Counted from the first letter of the stretch, positions 1-10,656 are shown. The stretch: 64,000 nt of DNA from Parus major (GCF_001522545.3 NC_031771.1:65600492-65664491); one strand, 5' to 3'. A program made the numbers and translations. Notes: a model not told the origin generated them from the letters alone.

Positions 1-614
1 TTGGGAAACAAAATTTGGGAAGAAAAGTGCTTGTTGCAAAGATCCTTAGCCCAGTATAGGGCTGTTCCCAGGAATGCTCTCCCAAAAAGTCAAGACAAAG
101 GCAGATTAAGTATCTGATGGGAGAACCCTAAATGAATGTGGAGAAATAAATTCATTTCTGCAGGGCCTTCCACCCACTGTAGCTCATGCCCCACATACCT
201 GTTCCCCATCAGCCAGCATCACACTATTTCATTAATCATATCAATTAGCATGCAATAAGTTTTGCACTGGAGTATCCAAAGCTGACAGATCCATGCTCCC
301 TGCTGTGCAGGTGTTTACTTTACTTGCAACCAGAACCAGCCCTCTGAAATAACAACTTGTAGCTTAACCCCAGTGTCTTAAGAGCAAAAACCTTCAGAGA
401 GTTGAATGGGATTGGAGCTGACTTTATTTCATCTCATATAACAATGCTGTAAATTATCAGTCCCAGCAGTGGAGGATGCCAGCCTGACAAACCAGACTTT
501 CCTCTTGCTTTTCCTCCAGTTGCCCCAGCACTGTTTTTGCAACTTTTGCAGGGAATTTTCTTATCATTTTCAGTAGAAATGACTGGTCTTTTCCACTTCA
601 TTAATATCATTTGT
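1..614. other. Unrecognised sequence
   Basis: I see no gene, repeat family or structured element here. The base mix is ordinary and AT-leaning, and the stretch ends at the 5-bp duplication flanking the first LTR. Confidence 0.5.
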
Positions 615-619
615 GCCCC
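615..619. repeat. Target-site duplication of LTR A, left copy (GCCCC)
   Basis: The same five bases recur at 1473-1477, immediately after the other end of the LTR. The sequence just inside each copy is TG on the left and CA on the right, as expected for a retroviral LTR. With one GC-only pentamer, a chance match is possible but unlikely. Confidence 0.55.
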
Positions 620-911
620 TGGCAGGGTGTGCTGTGCAGAATGAACCTTCCCTCAGCCTGGAGCTGGAGGAAGTAAGATTTCTCACATTTTAGCCAACCC
701 AAGAGGGGCTGGGGTTTCTCCAAACCCATTCCATAATGCCCTTGTAACTTTTCTTCTGTTTTTGATTCTGCTCTACTTCTCACACCTGGATTTCTCGGTC
801 TCCTTCTGAGCTGAGCTCTTTTGGAATACTCCCTCATGGGGAATTCCATTTATCTCAGTTCTCTGGGTCAGGACAAAAACTCCAAAGCTCGTTAGGATCT
901 TGTTTCTGGTG

Positions 912-917
912 TTTATT
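912..917 (-). promoter_or_regulatory. Poly(A) signal AATAAA in LTR A
   Basis: TTTATT on the plus strand reads AATAAA in LTR orientation, downstream of the TATA-like box. It matches the signal at 8036-8041 in the sister LTR. Confidence 0.6.
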
Positions 918-1041
918 AGGATGTTATCACAAAACTTGGCAGGTCTCTCCAGACTTTCTGCACAAGTTTAATTCATCCTGCCCTTTGGCTCACTTTGGCT
1001 CTGAAGGCACAAAATGGCCCCAAACCATGCAGTTCTTTTAT

Positions 1042-1048
1042 CTTTATA
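1042..1048 (-). promoter_or_regulatory. TATA-like box in LTR A
   Basis: CTTTATA on the plus strand is TATAAAG in LTR orientation. The same AGTATAAAGATAAAAGAAC context occurs in the sister LTR at 7870, so the box is shared by the family. Confidence 0.5.
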
Positions 1049-1472
1049 CTTATTCTTATCCAATTAACAATAGACACGTAAATTATTTTTCTTAATGACC
1101 CAGTGAGCCAACGCCTGTGTGCTACACTGCGACATTTTCTATTCAATCACCTACTATTACCCAAAAACCTCTAGGAGAAGAGAATGAAGAAGAAAGAAGA
1201 AGGAAAAGAGACAACATTCTAAATCCTCCATCTTGCTTTCTGCTCTCTAAACTAATTTATACTCTAAACTAACTTTTTCACCCAGTGATTTAAGAAAACT
1301 CTCTAATCTATACACTACGCTTTTAGCTTTTCTATCTAACTTTAACAGTTGTTTTCATGTATTACTATGAAAACATGCCCATAAATTTCATGTTATATGA
1401 AATTCAGTGTTCTGGATCTCAGAGCCAGGCATCAGAGACAAGGGCACACACTCTGTGTCTCAGACTCCAACA

Positions 1473-1477
1473 GCCCC
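1473..1477. repeat. Target-site duplication of LTR A, right copy (GCCCC)
   Basis: Matches 615-619 and directly follows the terminal CA of the plus-strand reading of LTR A. Confidence 0.55.
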
Positions 1478-2499
1478 GAGTTCTTCCCCACCACGTGCCT
1501 TGGCTCCATGGTTCTATTTCCAGCTGCAATCTCCATCCCCAGCACATCCTGCACGACCAGCACAGACAGTGGGATTTCACTGGGAGACAGGAGAACAACA
1601 CAGGAGCTAAAATAGGCCTTTTGCATCCCTGTTTCAGATTTTCCACTTTGCATGTGTGTCATGTACAGCTGGGAAGGTTTTTTACATGGCAGGTGGGTCT
1701 GCAATGTGTAGGTGAGCCAGGAATTCCTTAGGCTTGAAATGTTGAAAGGAATTCGGTGCTATTAGAGCCTTCATTCTGAAAATCAAATACCTAACTCTCA
1801 TTTTTGAATGATATAAAAATATTTTAAATAAACAGAATTTTGTAAAGAAATGTCTAATTTTGGGGTGCTTGGAAACAAGTAGAAGTTCACTGAGGGACTA
1901 AAATTCTTTAAATGACACAGGTTTGTTTGCTTTTCCCTCTTTCCTTATTTTGTGTTTTCTTCCTGTCTTTAATTATTTTTCTTCTGGTCCAGGACCTTCA
2001 AAGTTTTTGCAACCTTTATGTAAATCATTATAGAAATTTATTTCAGATGACTTGTCCTATGTGGCTGGTGGAATTTGCCAAGGATTTCTGGTGAACAGAT
2101 TTGTGGCTGTCTCTGCTGTGTGTGTGTGGAAAAGGGAAGGGAGAGTTTTGCATTGCAGAAAGTGCAAGAGGGACCAAGCCAGACATTTGACTTGCATAAA
2201 TTAAAAAAAAACAAACAAAAAAAACAGCAAAAAGGAAATATCTGCTCTTCTGAGTGCAAAAATTTAGGGGAGAAAATGGAGGAAGTTTCCTTTGTTGGGA
2301 CTGTGGGTGAGACTGGAAACTTACCTGACGCTCTAACTGATGCTTAATAAATTATCCTGGAGTTTCTTTGAAAAATTACTCTGAATTACACAAACTTACA
2401 GCACCATGCCCATTAGAATTACCAAACCTGTGCAACACTTCCCCAAGTATTAAGTTTCGTCCCTGTCTCCCTAAAGAATAAACTGAAGCCTAATGATGC
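1478..2499. other. Unrecognised sequence
   Basis: No gene or repeat family recognised. An A-rich low-complexity run lies near 2203-2232. The 124-codon open frame beginning at 1357 starts inside the LTR and has no recognisable domain. Confidence 0.45.
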
Positions 2500-2577
2500 T
2501 GGATGACTTCAGTGTTGGAACAAGATGATCTTGAAGGTTCCTTTCAGCCCAAACTTCATGTGATTCTATGATTTTAT
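2500..2577 (+). mobile_element. CR1 LINE, 3' end only
   Basis: The tract TTGGAACAAGATGATCTTGA followed by CCTTTCAGCCCAAA and a TGATTCTATGATTTTATGA tail is the CR1 3' terminus. Only about 80 bases remain; the rest was lost by the usual 5' truncation. Non-autonomous and non-coding. Confidence 0.8.
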
Positions 2578-3230
2578 GAGTTGGGTAGAAAAACAGGCAT
2601 TTAGGAATAAAACCCAATGAATGCCATGACCCATGCAATAAACAAGAATTAATATTTAAGATGAAGAAGGAAAAAATAAGCACTGTATCCCAATGTATGA
2701 GCCTGTCTGTATGTGCACTGTAAATATTTATCCCAATATGACTGGCTTTCCAGCAGGATAGGTCTTAGTTAGCAGAAGGAAGAGAATAGGATTAATGCTG
2801 GTACATTCATTGAAGGAGCCTCCACCATCTGTGAAATTAATGTGACAAAACAACATTTTCACACGTCATTTATTTTTAATTTCTTTTCTGTTTTTTTTTT
2901 TAAAAAACAGCCTAATTAAAGAAAAGATTGTGAAGGAGAAGAGCAGGAGGGGAAGAACTCTCAGTGCAGAACTTGAAAGCACCATATTGCAATTTGGGAT
3001 TAGAAGAGGGAAAGATGAATTTGCATGTTGATGCCTTTCATTTTTATTCAGTTAGAAAAGTGTTTATGGAATGCTTTAGGCAGAGAACATTACAAACATG
3101 ATCAGAATTTCAGCCACTCAGAATAAGCAATGAAAACATGCTCTCTCCTTAAACAGACGAAGTCCAGAAGCCAGAGGCCCCCAGGTCAAATGTTAGAGCA
3201 CTGCTACAAAAAGAAGAAAAATCTCTTTTG
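2578..3230. other. Unrecognised sequence
   Basis: A T-run followed by an A-run lies near 2891-2907. Otherwise I see nothing. Confidence 0.45.
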
Positions 3231-3450
3231 TAGGAGATTTAGGTTGGATATCAGGGAAAGATTCTTCACCCAGAGGGTGCTGGCACTGCCCAGGCTCCCC
3301 AGGGAATGGGCACCAAGGCTGCCAGAGCTCCAGCAGAGTTTGGACAGCACTGCCAGGGATGCCCAGGGTGGGGTTGTTGGGTGTCTGTGCAGGGCCAGGA
3401 CTCGATGATCTTTGTTGGGCCCTTCCAACTTGGGATATTTTATGATTCTA
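3231..3450 (+). mobile_element. CR1 LINE, 3' untranslated fragment
   Basis: The fragment reads GGAGATTTAGGTTGGATATC, then the AGGGAAAGATTCTTCACCCA block, and ends CTCGATGATCTTTGTTGGGC...TATGATTCTA. These are successive blocks of the CR1 3' region in plus orientation. It differs in wording from the CR1 copies at 4931 and 9820 (GGATGCCCAGGGTGG-type middle), so it is a separate subfamily. 5' truncated. Confidence 0.85.
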
Positions 3451-4029
3451 TTAAATGTTTCTTTTCCAAAATGACTTTTACATATACCCTTAGATGAATG
3501 CATTGAAGCTAAAAATTAATTAATATATGTTGCTAGAACAAAGTGTCTGGTTTCCCCAACTGAACAACTGAATCAGAACATGAAGATCAGAAAAGCTGGT
3601 ACAAAATAAAAGGGAAAACTAACAATAGGAAAAAAAATCTGTTCTTGGCAGCTCTAAGATTCATCAGTAGCAAGTGAAAAACAAGGGAAGTTTCCATCAT
3701 GCTTCAACATAAAGTGGGAGTTGTCAACAGTTAATGCCAAGAGGTCACAATGTTTAATGTCTTTTTTGCTTCAGTCTTCACTAAAATAATTATCTGTGGT
3801 CAGATACACTGATAAAACTTGCACAGAACAAAAAGCCCAAGCTGGATAAGGCAAGACGTAACAAAATCAGATATAAAACACAGGCGGGTGTGGTGGGAGG
3901 TATTAAAAGTTCTCATATAACTTTATCTTGTTTAATTACCTTTATGGAAAGAACTGGTTTTAGTAACTCCCAAACAGGTCCTGATTCTTCTATAGAATGG
4001 AAACCTGAATGAATAAAAGTTCCAAACAA

Positions 4030-4115
4030 AAAAGCTCAAACCAAACCCAAAAAAACCCCCACAAACAAAGAAACAAAACACCACACAAATAAAAAACCCC
4101 ACCCAAACCCCAACA
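4030..4115. repeat. A/C-rich low-complexity tract
   Basis: Nearly all bases are A or C (runs such as CAAACCCAAAAAAACCCCC). It looks like a degraded simple repeat. Confidence 0.6.
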
Positions 4116-4870
4116 CATATTGACTGTCTTCTTAAAACCCCCTAAATTCAGCACTAAGGAATTATCAGCATCCCAGGATAAGCAGAGACACTGAGGAAAT
4201 CAGGACTAAACATGAACCTATTCTGCAACAAGAAATGTTTCAGGCCAGTCGATTTTCCTTTCCAGACACAGTGATAACTTTAAGAGGAAAAACTGTTGAT
4301 GTCAAATCTTTACTTTTATGAACACTTTCTTTTTTACTTCTATGATAGCACTTTTGTGTTATGGTATAGAACATCCTCATGGTAAGATGTGAAAGCATCA
4401 GCAGAGTGTCCAGAGGGTGTAAGTGCTCTACAGAGAGTTCAGAAAGAGCTGAAAAACTGTCCTCAGGATGTAAAAGGTTGAATTCATACAGAGCCACATG
4501 ACACTGAAACTCTCTGGAGTTTGGTGGTATTGCACATACTCTAACCTCGATTAATAAAATATCGTGATTTTAGAGTTAGAGACAAACTAAAATTTTGGAC
4601 TATTGGAGAGGATAGGTTGAATTCTGGGTATTATTAATAAAGATGGGAACCATGGTGCTACTTATTACACACAAGTGCAGCTTTCCATATTTAGACAGTG
4701 GTAATCTGCTTTATAAATGCAGAATAAGGAAAACTGGTTCAACAGCAAATCCACTGAAAAGAGATTTATTGAACTTCAAAGTGAAAACTATTAATGAAAA
4801 CTCAAAGCAAACCAAACAAAATCACATTTCTGGAGAAGGACAAACCTTATCCTGGGCTGCAAAATGCTAA

Positions 4871-4892
4871 TATTTTATATATATATAAAATA
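4871..4892. repeat. Perfect 22-bp AT palindrome
   Basis: TATTTTATATA is followed directly by its reverse complement. Just downstream, ATATACTAAT occurs twice four bases apart (about 4894-4917), so this is an AT-rich unstable patch about 40 bases left of the CR1 piece at 4931. Confidence 0.7.
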
Positions 4893-4930
4893 ATATACTA
4901 ATAATGATATACTAATGTACTTATATTTTG

Positions 4931-5090
4931 TTGCCCAGAGAAGCTGTGGCTGCCCCTGGATCCCTGGAAGTGTCCAAGTCAAGGCTGGATGGGGCTTGGA
5001 GCAACCTGGGATAGTGGGAGCTGTCCCTGCCCATGGGCAAGATTGGAATTTTAATGTCCCTTCCAACCCAAACAGTTCTGTGATTCCATG
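4931..5090 (+). mobile_element. CR1 LINE, 3' fragment
   Basis: Starts at TTGCCCAGAGAAGCTGTGGC, runs through the CTGGAAGTGTCCAAG and CTTGGAGCAACCTGGGATAG blocks, and ends TTCCAACCCAAACAGTTCTG and TGATTCCATG. 5' truncated, plus orientation, moderately diverged. Confidence 0.9.
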
Positions 5091-5428
5091 GCTTGAACAC
5101 CACACCTGAAACCAGGACAACACCAAAGGGAGAAAATGAAGAAACAGCAGTGACTGAGCCTAGAGAAAACAACAGCAGGTGAGGCTGTGGCCAGGCTCTT
5201 CAGACACACCAGAGGAAACTACAAAGGCAAAAAATTATATTCAATATACATAGAGATAAGACAAGCTATTAAGAATAATTTCCAGCTAGCAGATCCCTGG
5301 GGATACAAGATAAACTAAATTATCATTTAAGATCCCTATGCATTTTTATTTTTTATTTCTATTACAAGACCTCTTTGAATGCAATTTTCTATTTCTACCT
5401 CCTAGAAGAGGGCAGAAATTTTTGTTAA
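5091..5428. other. Unrecognised sequence
   Basis: I see nothing in this stretch between the CR1 tail and the pentanucleotide array. Confidence 0.45.
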
Positions 5429-6013
5429 TTTGGTTTGGTTTGGTTTGGATTGGTTTGGTTTGGTTTGGATTGGTTTGGTTGGGTTGGGCAGGTTTGGTTT
5501 GGTTTGGTTTGGTTGGGTTGGGTTGGGTTAGGTTGGGTTGGGTTAGGTTGGTTTGGTTTGGTTTGGATTGGTTTGGTTTGGTTTGGTTGGGTTGGGTTGG
5601 GCAGGTTTGGTTTGGTTGGGTTTGGCTTGGTTTGGTTTGGTTTGATTTGGTTTGGTTGGGTTGGGTTGGNNNNNNNNNNNNNNNNNNNNNNNNNNNNNNN
5701 NNNNNNNNNNNNNNNNNNNNNNNNNNNNNNNNNNNNNNNNNNNNNNNNNNNNNNNNNNNNNNNNNNNNNNNNNNNNNNNNNNNNNNNNNNNNNNNNNNNN
5801 NNNNNNNNNNNNNNNNNNNNNNNNNNNNNNNNTTGGGTTGGGTTGGTTTGGTTTGGTTTGGTTGGGTTGGGTTGGGTTGGGTTGGGTTGGTTTGGTTTGG
5901 TTTGGTTGGGTTGGGTTGGTTTGTGTTGGTTTGGTTTGGTTTGGTTTGGTTTGGGTTGGTTTGGGTTGGTTTGGGTTGGTTTGGTTTGGTTTGGGTTGGT
6001 TTGGTTTGGTTTT
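5429..6013 (+). repeat. Pentanucleotide satellite-like array (TTTGG/TTGGG)n
   Basis: An almost pure array of five-base units, mainly GGTTT and GGTTG with occasional GGATT, GGTTA and GGCAG variants, with all G on the plus strand. It continues on both sides of the assembly gap at 5670-5832, so about 420 bases are visible and the true length is uncertain. The GGTTA variants give a superficial likeness to telomere repeats, but the unit is not TTAGGG. All six frames read as low-complexity W/F/G/L/V or P/N/Q/T/K strings, which are not genes. Confidence 0.92.
5670..5832. other. Assembly gap (163 N)
   Basis: Unresolved bases inside the pentanucleotide array. The size is not a round placeholder, so it may be an estimate; array length is the likely cause of the break. 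Confidence 0.95.
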
Positions 6014-7450
6014 GAGTGGGGTATTGAACATATATACACATATTTTTTTAAAATTTTCTTTTTCATGATTCTGAAGATCATTTTAGACAGAAAATTGTCA
6101 TATATATACATATGTATCACATAAAATGAATGCTGCACCACTCTGCTGTTCATTTATGAGCCCACATTGCTTCTTCCAATTATGAGGGAAATTATTGCTG
6201 TAATTCCTTTGGACCTAACATTAGCCCGTTACTTTGAGCATTCTTTCACTTTCCTACTTGTTAAGTTGTGGTGTATTTCCCCAGGGCTTGCAATAAATCC
6301 ATAAATGCCAGCAATTTGACACAGGGATGCGTTGCTGGAGCAGCAGGAAAGCCAGGGCAGTTACACAACCAGCACATTCCATCCCACAGGCATCGTGGGG
6401 CACAAATAATGCTTATTTTATTCTCAGCCTTGCAGAAACCAGATTGCAGATGCCTTGCTTGCATTTTTGAATGTTTGTTCCCATGGGCCAAGGCATTTAG
6501 AAATCTGGCGCTTTCATGTCGCTGTGATATTTCTCCCAGGCTCCTCAGGAAATCTGACATCATGTTTTGTGACATATCTTGCAGACAGCATTTTCTTTTC
6601 AATTGCTCACCCAAATGTTCCCTGCCTGTTGTACACAATACAAATTAATATCACAAGCTGCTGCTATACCCTGCTGCTAAAATGTAATTTGTTCTTTGTA
6701 TTTCTCCTGTGAAAACTGCTGACATTCATTTCTAATGCTCAAATTAGAGAAGAAACTCAGAAATGAGGTTTGCAATTAGGCAAGGAATTTGATAAACATC
6801 AAAGAATTCATGACTGCTGCTTTTTAAAACCAAAGATCAAAATGAGTTCCAGAATGTATATGGGTTTGAATAGCCATTTATGCAGTGAATAAAGAACAAG
6901 GGAAATGTCTGACTTCAGAAGAGTTCCAATTACCAAAAAATAAAAAAAATAAAAAAAAAGAATAGAATAAATGTGTAACATTTTAATTATGTGGCAAATA
7001 TTGCCTAATGTCATCACCATGAAAAGGATGGATAGAAGTGAAGATACATCCACTTCAACTAAAAAAAAAGAAACCAGACGCACAAAACAAAATAATTTTC
7101 ATCATTTGAAGGCAAGTAAGTGACTGAAATTTTGAGAGAAATGTAGATTAAAAAAATTAATTTTATCTTGCAAGACTACCGTGAGTCAAGAGAAACACTT
7201 TGTTTAGCTGAAACTGAAGAAGCCTAAATGTGATTTGCATATTTGGAATTGTTCTGCTACTTTTTATTTCAGCCACAGCAAGGGGATCTTTTTGAGGATT
7301 CTCCACACTTTATCATTACACATGGAATGAGAAAGCAAATGCACCAAACAAACATTTGCTCACCAGGTAACAAAACTAAATCAGGTGACCCCATGTCAGT
7401 AAGAGCCCTGCAAAACACACAAAGAGAACTGAGCACAATTCATTATTTTC
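6014..7450. other. Unrecognised sequence
   Basis: An A-rich stretch lies near 6935-6970. The open frames at 6261-6648 are about 125 codons on both strands, with no recognised domain and no supporting splice signals I can argue for. Confidence 0.4.
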
Positions 7451-7870
7451 TGTTGGAGTCTGAGACACAGAGTGTGTGCCCTTGTCTCTGATGCTTAGCT
7501 CTGAGATCCAGAACACTGAATTTCATATAACATAAAATTTATGGACATGTTTTCATAGTAATACATGAAAACAACTGTTAAAATTAAAAAAAACTAAAAG
7601 TGTGAATGTATAGATTAGAGTTTTCTTAAGTCACTGAGTGAAAAAGTTAGTTTAGAGTTTAAAATAGTTTAGAAAGCAGAAGACAAGATAGAGGATTTAG
7701 AATGTTGTTTCTTTTCCTTCTTCTTTCTTCTTCATGTTCTTCTTCTAGAAGTTTTTGGGTAATAATGAGTGATTGGATAGAAAATGCTGCAGTGCAGCAC
7801 ACAGGTGATGGGTCATTGGGTCATTAAGAAAAATAATTTACATGTCTATTGTTAATTGGATAAGAATGAG

Positions 7871-7877
7871 TATAAAG
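7871..7877 (+). promoter_or_regulatory. TATA-like box in LTR B
   Basis: TATAAAG in the middle of the LTR, shared with LTR A. It would mark the U3/R promoter; whether it is active cannot be told. Confidence 0.5.
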
Positions 7878-8035
7878 ATAAAAGAACTTCATAGTTCAGG
7901 GCCATTTTGTGCTTTTAAAGCCAAAGTGAGCCACAAGGCCATTTTGTACCATCAGAAAGCAATGTGCCAGTTTGCAGTGAATTAAACTTGTGCAGAAAGT
8001 CTGGAGAGACCTGCCAAGTTTTGTGATAACATCCT

Positions 8036-8041
8036 AATAAA
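8036..8041 (+). promoter_or_regulatory. Poly(A) signal AATAAA in LTR B
   Basis: AATAAA in CCTAATAAACACG, about 160 bases downstream of the TATA-like box and conserved in LTR A. A second AAATAAAC occurs near 8098. Confidence 0.55.
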
Positions 8042-8225
8042 CACGAGAAACAAGATCCTAACAGGCTTTGGAGTTTTTGTCCTGACCTAGAGGACTGAAA
8101 TAAACGGGACTCCCTATGAGGGAGTATTCCAAAAGAGCTCAGCTCAGAGAAACTGAGAAATCCAGGAGTGCAAAGTGCAGAAGAAGCACAGCAGAAGAAT
8201 CAAGAGAGAAAAAAGAAACAAAGAA

Positions 8226-9819
8226 TTTAAAAAACATATAATTATCTCATTTATTACTTGTCCTGACTTTTGCTGACCAAGGAGTTCTAGCAGGCCACTT
8301 GAAGCCTGTGAGGTTTTGAGGGACAATTGCTGGAATCTCTGCTTCCCTATTTTGTAGTCGTGACTTTCTCCACAGAGAGGCTTGCAGGGAAATGAAGCTC
8401 CAGCTCCCCGTTTGCCAGGGGGAGATGTGAGCTGTGGTGCCATGAAACACCTTTTTGCTCAGACACTTGTGGGAGGGTGAGCGAGTCCTGCATGTATTTA
8501 AAGATGAGAGAGGGCTGTGTCACAGTGACCATCCCATCTCCCCAGGCATTCCCAAAGAGCTGGAGCTGTGATGGAGAGCTTCAGGCTCATGATTCCTCGG
8601 GGGTTTGCAAAGGAATATGTTTTTGTCCCAGAGTGCCACAAATCCCACCCAATTAACCTTTCATGGATCTGGGAGTGCATCACATAAAGCTCTGTGCTGC
8701 CTCCAGCCTCCATCCCCAGCAGGGTCCTGCTCACCCTCACGGCTCAGCAGTCAGAGGGAGCTGTGCATTTTCCTCTTCAACTGAATTAGGCAATAAATTT
8801 ATCTTTAACCCAGGGGCCTCGGCTCAGCTTCAAGCAGGAGCATGCTCCCAGGTCTCTGATATATCCCTTATAGCATGAAGTATTTACTAAGCTAAATCAA
8901 GGCCTACATTTGCTCTGCAACTCAGCTGCAGATGTTTCTCCCCGGCAGCAGGAGACTCCAACACAAGTCCCTTTGCCAACTAATATTTAATTAGTTCTAG
9001 ATGGAAGGGGGAAGACCAAGAGGCTCCATTTCACAGCACTGTGCATCTCATGGGCCAAGGTGGAGACCCAGCTGGTAGGAGGCATTAGCACAAATTTTCA
9101 GCCTTTTTCTCAGCTACAGGAGCAAAAAACAAACCAAACTTTGTGCCAGCTTTGGGATTTGAAGTGCTGCCTCTGCAACAAAACCTTGAAAGGTGACAGT
9201 GCAGGAAATTTTACTGACATTTTAGTACAAGCCCTTTGTAGCAGTTTGACACCTGCCACCTTCTCCTCCATCAGTGCCAGCAGCTCAGGCACTGCACTCA
9301 GATTTGTGGAATCTATCAGACAATTGGAGGCCTAATGGGCAGTGCTGAGTTTAACTCTGCTTTGTCAATCTCACAGAAAACACTTGTCCTCAGACACTTT
9401 TCCCTTGGGACAGCTCAGCAGTTCTCATTACCAGGGCATGGCAGCAAAGAGAAATCTGCAAGTTTCCTTAAACAAAGGAAAAATGGCAAAAAGCTTCATT
9501 TCTCCCATTTGTTTCCTGAGACACACTAACCCAGGCATTGTGCTGAATATACAGCCTTACAACCCTTCTTGGGCTTCCAGAGACATGGAATAAGCATCCT
9601 GCTTCCAGGAATTTATATTCCTGGTAGGAAGGGATAAAGATGGTTTTGTTATGATGTATAACAGTGACCACAGAAGCCATACACAGCACCACTAGGAGTG
9701 ATACTCACTGGTGCCTACAGATATTTTTTTCCAGCAAAAATACATGTGTGACCAGAATATTGATTTGAGTACGCAGAACAGAGGATGGAAGTGCCAGACA
9801 AGGAGAAAGATGGAGAAAG
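8226..9819. other. Unrecognised sequence
   Basis: No repeat family or exon recognised. Open frames are below 100 codons and look random. Confidence 0.4.
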
Positions 9820-10110
9820 ATTATTTACAGAAGCACATAGTGACAAGAGGGAGTGCATTCCCACTGCCAGAGGACAGGGATGGATGGGATATTGGGCAGG
9901 AATTGTTCCCTGTGAGGGTGGGGAGGGCCTGGCACAGGGTGCCCAGAGAAGCTGTGGCTGCCCCTGGATCCCTGGAAGTGTCCAAGGCCAGGTTGGATGG
10001 GGCTTGGAGCAGCCTGGGACAGTGGGAGGTGTCCCTGCCCATGGCAGGGGATACAAGTGGGTGGTTTTTCATTTCCCTTCCAACCCTGTCCATTCTGTGA
10101 TTCTACGATA
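9820..10110 (+). mobile_element. CR1 LINE, 3' fragment
   Basis: Readable from the CCACTGCCAGAGGACAGGGA block (9861) through GATATTGGGCAGGAATTGTT, the GTGCCCAGAGAAGCTGTGG block and the tail TTCCAACCCTGTCCATTCTG, TGATTCTACGA. The preceding 40 bases (TTTACAGAAGCACATAGTGA) also fit. One of the best-preserved copies of this subfamily here; plus orientation; 5' truncated. Confidence 0.92.
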
Positions 10111-10418
10111 ATGTAATTTTATTAAAATGTAATAGAGAACAGCCACTTTACCAAGACCCTGGATGTCCAGCCCCCTGGATGAATCACTTCCTTCTTCCAC
10201 TGCAGGGCAAGGTGTGACACAGAGAAGCGACAACCCGCGATTAGAAATGGGCAGAGTGGGAGATGAGAGGGGTGGAAGGTGGGAAGTTCAAACTTGCTAA
10301 ACGAGGCAATGGCCAGAATCTGGTGAAAGGTCCCAGCTGCACAGACAATAGGGGAAATTAGTAGGATTGATGCTTAAGTTCCCTTCCCTTCTCAAACACC
10401 ATGGTAGAACTCGATATT
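10111..10418. other. Unrecognised sequence
   Basis: I see nothing here. Confidence 0.45.
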
Positions 10419-10656
10419 CACAGAATCACAGAATCAAAGTTGGAAAATCTTTCTAAGATCATCCAGTCCAACCCATAACCCAGCACTGCCAAGGCCATCT
10501 CTACCCCCTGTCCCCAAGTGCCACATCCACACATTTAAATCCCTCCAGGAATGGGGACTCCAACACTGCCCTGGGCAGCTCTGCCAGGGCTGGACAACCT
10601 TCTCCATAAAGAAATCTTTCCTAACATCCAGTCTAAGTATCTCTTGGTAAAACTTG
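10419..10656 (-). mobile_element. CR1 LINE, 3' fragment
   Basis: The plus strand starts CACAGAATCACAGAATCAAA and continues GATCATCCAGTCCAACCCAT, then CTCCAACACTGCCCTGGGCA and TTCCTAACATCCAGTCTAAG, which are the CR1 3' blocks in reverse order. It belongs to the GGCATTTGGGGATG-type subfamily, like the copy at 62,200, not the AGAAGCTGTGG type. Confidence 0.9.

Larger units (their letters stand above)
620..1472 (-). mobile_element. Solo LTR of an endogenous retrovirus (LTR A)
   Basis: Read on the minus strand, the element begins TGTTGGAGTCTGAG at 1472 and ends CCTGCCA at 620, giving the canonical TG...CA ends. It is flanked by a 5-bp direct repeat, GCCCC. A TATA-like TATAAAG (1042-1048) and an AATAAA poly(A) signal (912-917) lie in the expected order. 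A second copy in the opposite direction starts at 7451 and is recognisably similar over about 700 bases, by eye 85-90 percent in the first few hundred. That copy stops matching about 150 bases before this one's left end, so the left boundary rests on the TG plus duplication rather than on the alignment. No gag, pol or env sequence lies beside it, so it is a solo LTR. A 5-bp duplication would fit ERVL-type elements; this class call is inference. Confidence 0.75.
3451..4930. other. Unrecognised sequence with AC-rich and AT-rich patches
   Basis: An A/C-only-like patch lies at about 4030-4115, and an AT palindrome plus a short direct repeat at 4871-4916 (listed separately). No coding signal; the open frames here are short and without recognisable domains. 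Confidence 0.45.
7451..8225 (+). mobile_element. Solo LTR, sister of LTR A, 3' end unclear (LTR B)
   Basis: Begins TGTTGGAGTCTGAGACACAG, the same as LTR A on the opposite strand, and follows it through the TATA-like box (7871-7877) and poly(A) signal (8036-8041) to roughly 8190-8225, where similarity fades. LTR A continues about 150 bases beyond the last shared block, so this copy is either 3' truncated or ends in unalignable sequence. GCCATTTTGT occurs twice (7901-7910 and 7938-7947), and the region is about 35-40 bases longer than in LTR A, suggesting a small tandem duplication here or a deletion there. No matching 5-bp duplication was found for it. No retroviral coding sequence is attached. 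Confidence 0.8.

Noticed and set aside
5429..6013. Interstitial telomere array
   Set aside because: The unit is five bases, mostly TTTGG/TTGGG; TTAGGG is not the repeating unit.
5338..6153. Open frames of 138-242 codons on both strands across the pentanucleotide array
   Set aside because: They read as W/F/G/L/V or P/N/Q/T/K strings produced by the five-base repeat and run through unknown bases.
620..8225. LTR A and LTR B as the two ends of one provirus
   Set aside because: They are in opposite orientation and nothing retroviral lies between them.
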